Assembly (NCBI GenBank): GCA_027475525.1
Contig: JAMWFC010000009.1
Location: 1,984,001-2,048,000 of the forward strand
Direction of reading: 5' to 3'
Origin: Macrolepiota albuminosa
Lineage: Eukaryota > Basidiomycota > Agaricomycetes > Agaricales > Agaricaceae
DNA: 64,000 bases
Below, one piece after another: positions 59,582-64,000 of this stretch. A program made the position numbers and the translations under genes. Each line of letters starts with the position of its first letter. Position 1 is the first letter of the stretch. The notes beneath the pieces are model-generated. The model did not search any database, had not been told where the DNA came from, and worked only from the letters and a program-made list of their open reading frames with translations.

Positions 59582-61896
59582 TCAAAGGTGGGCGCGGGGT
59601 GTATACCCCTTCCTCGGGGGTCCTGGCTTCGCAGGGCAGTTGGTAGCGTAGTGGCAGCTCAAAGGTGGGCGCGGGGTGTATACCCCTTCCTCGGGGGTCC
59701 TGGCTTCGCAGGGCAGTTGGAAGCGTAGTGGCCTGGTTGGCCACACGCGAAGCACGTCCCCGACTGCCCCAGTGGGTTGGCCGGCTTGAAGTCCGGCCTT
59801 GGTTTAGGACGTTCTCCGTCCGGCGCCCGCTCTGGGCATGGGCAACTCCGCCCTCGGTTTGCAGCAGGGGTTCTGCGTACAACAAACCACGTGTTGCGGT
59901 CACGGTCCAAATCGGTCTTTTTGGCCAGGAAGGTCCCCACATGCTGACCCCGTGAGGGTGTCCCACCAGGCGGTAGTCGCCTGGGTCTCCCTTTGTGTCT
60001 ACTCCGATGTTCATAGTGGTTAGCAGTCTTCAGAGACTGCTCATACCGGATGGCATATGCCACAAATTCTTCCACATCGTTGACTTCTGGGGACAATCCG
60101 TCCTCACGTATCAAATAGCGGCGCATATCTGCTGGAATGCCATCCAAGAACGTTTCGAGCATTGTATACCCGTCCGGGTATACTGCCATGTTCTGGGCAT
60201 GGTCATTAAGGGTATCATAGAACCCTTGTACTCCCAACTTCTCGGTGTACTTGGTGGACTGGAAGTCCCACCTTGCATCCTGGAGCGTTGAGGGGTGTAC
60301 GAATCGATCGTACAGTCCTGTAAGGACTCCTTTAAACGTCCAGTCATATTGGACACGATTGACGTGCAGTACTGCCCGTCGAAACCAACCCATGGCCTCT
60401 CCGGCCAAGAACTCAGGCAGAACAAAGATTCGTTCTTGTTCCATACGGTCACCTGTCGAAACCAACCCATGGCCTCTCCGGCCAAGAACTCAGGCAGAAC
60501 AAAGATTCGTTCTTGTTCCATACGGTCACCTCCGTATAAGCACATGGCAAGATGGGTGCATACATCCATCGCCCAATCTTCCAGGTTGCTGAACTTGGAC
60601 GCGCCTGTATAGGCGCGAATGTGCCTACTGTCTGCTTTACGCAGCTTCACTCCGTCTGGTAACCGTAAGGTTACGCCCAGGGCATCATCGACTACTCGAT
60701 GCAGGCGATCGTGCATGGCTTCACGATGCATTCGAATGGCTTCCCGCTGACCCGGGGATCTAGTCGCCAAATCAGCGGCATGGGGAAGTGACTTCCCCCG
60801 TCCACCTTGTGGAGGACGTCCCGAGCCTCCTCGACTGTGGGCATAATTGCCCTCGTCTCGAGGAGTCGACCTAGGGCCGTCATCCCGGTCTTACTTCGGG
60901 CACTTCTTGCGCCCGTGCTAGTGCCTCCACTAGCTCGATTCCGACGTCTTGATTGCGTCGTGCTGAGCATTCCTCGGACATGTGGCTCCAGGAGGTCGAG
61001 ACCCCTGATTGCCATGTGGCCTTACGCTGCACATACATTTGCAGCTCCATAGTGAGCACTCTCACCATCAAATCAGTATATTTCGTACTGAATACATTGG
61101 GCACTTCGTGCCCCTGTCGCCTAAGTGCTACTATATGGGCTGACGCGTAGCACTCGAGTCGCGCTTGGGTGGTGTATTTCATCACCTCTGGGTGCAAGTC
61201 CCAGAACACCCGCAAGCGCACGGTGTACGCGGTTTTCAGCCGCTGTTCCTCTGCTCCGACGTCGTCATCACTTGACGACTCCATCACCTCCTCTGGAAGC
61301 TCTACAACCTCCGGAGCTTCCTCCACTGCTGGTGTGCACGGAAATCGATCTTCCGCGCGGTATCCTTCAGGCCTTGCAGCCTCCTCCAGTACCTCTTCTA
61401 AGCGGGCTTCCGCTACTTTAGAAGGCATTGGACCCGCTGTGGACCGCCTGGTCCCACTGCTCCGGCTTGCAGGGAGGGCTCTCCCAGTCCGTACTGACGA
61501 CTCGGCATCTCCTGGGGCGCCATAGGCGCCGGTTGACTGTCGGCTGTCCTGCGGGGGTCCTTTGGAAGCCAATCGGCTAGACCGTCGCGGTCCTCCTGGC
61601 AACTGCGTAACTGGGGGAGTTAATCCCCCGGGCATCTTGTCTTGGAGGCGTTGCGGACCGTCCTGCTGTGAGCTTTCAGCTCTCCGGGCCTCGCTCTCAT
61701 TCCCGGCCAGGTCGGTACTCTGACCTCGGTCTCGAGCCTTGGGTCTTACCTGACCCGCATTGGACGCTGACGCGTCCTGGGTGTCTGCTGGGTCTCCCCG
61801 TAGGTCGTGGGCATTTTGCCCGCCGTCAGTGGGCGCTGCAGGTATGGGATTACTCATCGATCCCCTGTTTGAAATTTGCACGGTGTGGCTGTGCAA
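59582..61896 (-). pseudogene. gag: D gag
   Basis: Starts at ATG 61896 (another ATG lies 39 nt further in). N-terminal 200 residues are charged and low-complexity. Gag domain at about 60690-60030 (DWAMDVCTHLAMCLYGG, AQNMAVYPDGYT, FLDGIPADMRR) and CCHC knuckle (CFACGQPGHYASNC) near 59712-59755. A frameshift near 60880 separates the N-terminal part. 77-bp duplications at 59577 and 60378. Ends at TGA 59582-59584, in frame with protease. Confidence 0.85.
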
Positions 61897-62065
61897 GAAG
61901 CTCGAGAAGCTGATAGAGTTCTGTCAACGAACTCAACGACTGACGTCGAATGCTAGGCAATAGATCCTAGCTGGCAGCTCGAGAAGCTGATAGAGTTCTG
62001 TCAACGAACTCAACGACTGACGTCGAATGCTAGGCAATAGATCCTAGCTGGCGGATTCAAAAAAA

Positions 62066-62300
62066 TGTAACGAAGTTACAAGGATTTGTGAGCTTAATGT
62101 TCACACTGCACAGAATCAGACCAGTCCGGTCTATTGACTATGTAGTACAAACAAAAGATAAGCTGCTTTGTAAGCAGCTGGTAAACTAATTTATATAATA
62201 ATGTAAATTAATATTATATTATAATAAATATAATATAATAGTATCTACTGTAAAGTAAGTAAAGCTATGTGGCCAACGCCACATAGCAGACTACGCTACA
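62066..62300 (-). repeat. D 5' LTR
   Basis: 235 bp, TGTAACGAAG...ACGCTACA. The leader inside it (61897-62065) has no gene and carries a 77-bp duplication (61899-62052). Confidence 0.94.
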
Positions 62301-62305
62301 TTTAC

Positions 62306-62513
62306 CACCAGGTCGTACAATGGATATCATCTGTGATACGGATAGCCCACCAGGCATTCCAAAGCTCACGCTGACATCGTGAGGAATCTTTTCGTCCCGC
62401 TTTGGTGGAGGTTGGTATGCTGACACAGATTGCGTCTTCACAGCTTGAAGCACAGGTAGGTCACCTGTGTCTGCCGCTGGAAACGGAGGATCTGGATCAA
62501 GAGAGCCAGTCAT
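62306..62513 (-). pseudogene. gag: C2 gag N-terminus, cut by D
   Basis: ATG 62513 opens 71 codons (MTGSLDPDPPFPAADTG...) that join in frame to 50980 once D and one TTTAC are removed. The junction codons read R-P-G-G-K then P-G-E-R. Confidence 0.8.
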
Positions 62514-62624
62514 GGAAGCACGTTTTCAACGTGATGCCAACAGAAAATTGAGAGGTTTTGATGAGAGTTGCCTAGTCGGTAACAAGCCTAGAGTCTAAAG
62601 CCGATAGCAGAAGATTTAAAAAAA

Positions 62625-62875
62625 TGTAACCTGAGTTACGAGTTAGAACTATCTTGTGTGTATCACACAAGCGCTAAATCAGACCGCAGTATCAGATTTG
62701 ACTAGTACTTAGAGTGAAAACAAGATGTTGGCTTATGTAATACTCTACTGCTAAATCAGACCGCAGTATCAGATTTGACTAGTACTTAGAGTGAAAACAA
62801 GATGTTGGCTTATGTAATACTCTACTGTATAAGAATAGCGTCATTGATGCTAATACTACGTATGACTCCGTTACA
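62625..62875 (-). repeat. C2 5' LTR (with a 77-bp duplication)
   Basis: 174-bp LTR plus an exact extra 77 bp (62674-62827). Ends TGTAACCTGA and CCGTTACA. The 110 bases to the left (62514-62624) are the leader and show no TGG-type primer site. Confidence 0.93.
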
Positions 62876-62880
62876 GCTGG

Positions 62881-64000
62881 ATTTTCAAATCATCCTGCTT
62901 TAGAAATACAAAGTGATAATTTAGAAAATCCTACAATTTTTTTAGAGCATATGGGAGTATCTGATCCTGAATGTGCTAAAATTCAAGGTCGCACATTCAC
63001 AGCTTCTGCTTTGCGCTCATTAGTTGAAAAAAATAATAATCATCCAGATTTATTAATTTATAAAGGAAGCATTGCAATTAATAAATATAATAATCCTAAT
63101 TTATTTCCTGGTATGTTTCCATCTTTATATCCTTATAGTTGTGGTAGATTTGAAGATTCAAAGTGCCCTACTAAACTTAATTTTGATAGTCATTTGAATT
63201 ATTTATTTGATTGTGCAGATAGAGAATTTCGCTATTATTATTCTTTTATTTTCATAGCTTTAAATATAAAACAACGTCGCAATGCTCATTTATTTACTTC
63301 TTTTACAGTTAAAAGTTCAAAATTTCAATCTATTGCTGATAAACTTGTATCTATTTCTTCTGATGTTCTTTTATCTGCAGCTAAATTAATAGAAAAAGAA
63401 GGTAATGCTCAATCATTTTCTAATGAAGAAAAACAAGTATTTGATTTATTAAAAGAAGTTAATACTATAGCAGCTCATATTCCTGGTTCACAAAGTTCTA
63501 AAATGCGATGTAGAAATGAAATTTATAATTATTCTGCTTATTTTGGAATGCCAGCACTTTATTTTACAGCTAATCCTAGTGCTATCCATAGTCCAATATT
63601 TCATGTTATGTATGGTGACACTTCAATAAATCTTGATGATTGTTTTCCTATTATGGTTGATAGTACTAAAAGAGCTTTAAGATTAGCAAAAGATCCTGTT
63701 GCTGCTGCTGATTTTTTTGATTTTGCAATTCACTGCATGTTTGAGCATTTATTTGGATAGAACTTTAGTAAAAACCAATCTTTGCCTAATGGTGGAATTT
63801 TAGATCATTTATCTGCATTTTATGGTTCAAATAAATTAACTGAGTGAGGACAATAGCATGCTCATTTTTTAATTTGGTTATTAGGTGCTCCTAATCCTTC
63901 TGATCTTCATGATTAGTTAAAAGCAGATTCTGAATATGATAAAAAACTTTTTGCTTTTCTTGAAAGTATTCTCCATCATCATTTACCTGATATTGAATGG
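62881..64000 (+). pseudogene. Helitron protein, Rep-like (Helitron_like_N) part
   Basis: Continues the frame from 25563. The segment to 63760 matches the N-terminal region of Helitron proteins (KFQSIADKLVS, ARKDPV-like ALRLAKDPVAAADFF, FFTANPS-like ALYFTANPSAIHSP). The HUH nickase motif HAHFLIWL follows near 63868. TAG at 63758, TGA at 63845 and TAG at 63854 interrupt, so the copy is dead. The catalytic tyrosine motif and helicase lie beyond the window. Confidence 0.85.

Larger units (their letters stand above)
50981..62300 (-). mobile_element. D: Ty3/gypsy chromovirus inserted in C2 gag
   Basis: LTRs 50981-51292 (235 bp plus one 77-bp duplication) and 62066-62300 (235 bp), nearly identical. 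Target duplication TTTAC (50976-50980, 62301-62305). About 10.7 kb once eight 77-bp duplications are discounted. Gene order as in C: gag, protease, RT, RNase H, integrase, chromodomain, third ORF. GC-richer than C and clearly diverged from it in protein. Recent insertion, but pol and gag carry 1-nt indels and stops. Confidence 0.95.
29512..62827. repeat. 22 exact tandem duplications of period 77 bp
   Basis: First copies start (within 1-2 nt) at 29512, 30794, 35634, 36451, 36539, 38135, 45196, 46192, 48489, 49772, 50067, 50484, 50756, 51126, 53718, 55258, 56751, 57433, 59577, 60378, 61899 and 62674. Each segment is repeated once with the same period, and I saw no mismatches in the pairs I compared. 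They fall in coding, intron and LTR sequence alike. The most likely source is assembly, not biology. Confidence 0.93.
25564..62875 (-). mobile_element. C2: Ty3/gypsy chromovirus inserted in the Helitron
   Basis: LTRs 25564-25737 and 62625-62875; target duplication GCTGG at 25559-25563 and 62876-62880. A polypurine tract beside the left LTR puts the 5' end on the right. Its own sequence is about 12 kb once B2 (31349-44663), D (50981-62300) and the 77-bp duplications are removed. Order: gag, protease, RT, RNase H, integrase, chromodomain, third ORF. LTRs differ at only a few sites, so this copy is younger than C1. Confidence 0.95.
23582..64000 (+). mobile_element. Helitron, split by C2 and running off the window
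   Basis: Two coding blocks, 23582-25563 and 62876-64000, belong to one rolling-circle transposon. Dropping C2 and one copy of GCTGG rejoins the reading frame exactly. Strongly AT-biased codons set it apart from the GC-richer LTR elements. Its 5' TC end was not located, and its helicase part and 3' hairpin end lie beyond the window. Confidence 0.88.

Noticed and set aside
29512..62827. The 77-bp repeats as a biological system (for example a CRISPR-like array or programmed duplication)
   Set aside because: Each repeat has a different sequence, only the period is shared, and they break frames that close again when one copy is removed. Assembly overlap explains all of it.

Overview
The window is a transposon-on-transposon stack from a fungal genome. 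A basidiomycete, probably an agaricomycete, is the best guess: introns are short (about 50-57 nt, GTAAGT-type donors), the Ty3/gypsy pol genes carry chromodomains, and there is a Helitron with a DUF6570-like module. No ordinary host gene was found. Four kinds of long element can be delimited by their ends: LTR family C (here C1 and C2), LTR family D, LTR family B (B1 and B2), and a Helitron. A Tc1/mariner element and a short hAT-like insertion sit inside them.

Layout. C1, a decayed + strand copy of family C, runs from before position 1 to its 3' LTR at 20716-20885. Its third ORF was split by B1 (3999-16551) and by the mariner (16762-18367). An AT-rich stretch (20886-23581) follows. A Helitron ORF starts near 23582, is cut at 25563 and resumes at 62876. 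The 37 kb between is C2 (25564-62875, minus strand, 174-bp LTRs, target duplication GCTGG). C2 in turn holds B2 (31349-44663, minus strand, 1044-bp LTRs, 4-bp duplication) in its integrase, D (50981-62300, minus strand, 235-bp LTRs, duplication TTTAC) in its gag, and a 515-bp hAT-like insertion at 30033-30547.

Biology. Families C and D are related chromoviruses (gag, protease, RT, RNase H, integrase with chromodomain). Each carries a further ORF of about 1,000 codons between pol and the 3' LTR, which I do not recognise. They also share in-frame UGA codons at the nucleocapsid/protease and protease/RT junctions. Family B is a separate gypsy lineage of about 13 kb. Between integrase and 3' LTR it carries a 4.6-kb block with three intron-containing genes on the opposite strand to gag-pol. 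The three share an exon layout and look like paralogues; the largest encodes a Zn2Cys6-like cysteine cluster. This antisense spliced cargo is the best candidate for an undescribed system.

Quality warning. From 29.5 kb on, 22 tandem duplications have a period of exactly 77 bp and no differences that I saw. They interrupt reading frames, and removing one copy restores the frame in all ten places I tested. They look like unmerged 77-mer contig overlaps, not biology. Frames and lengths for C2, D and B2 should be read with that in mind.
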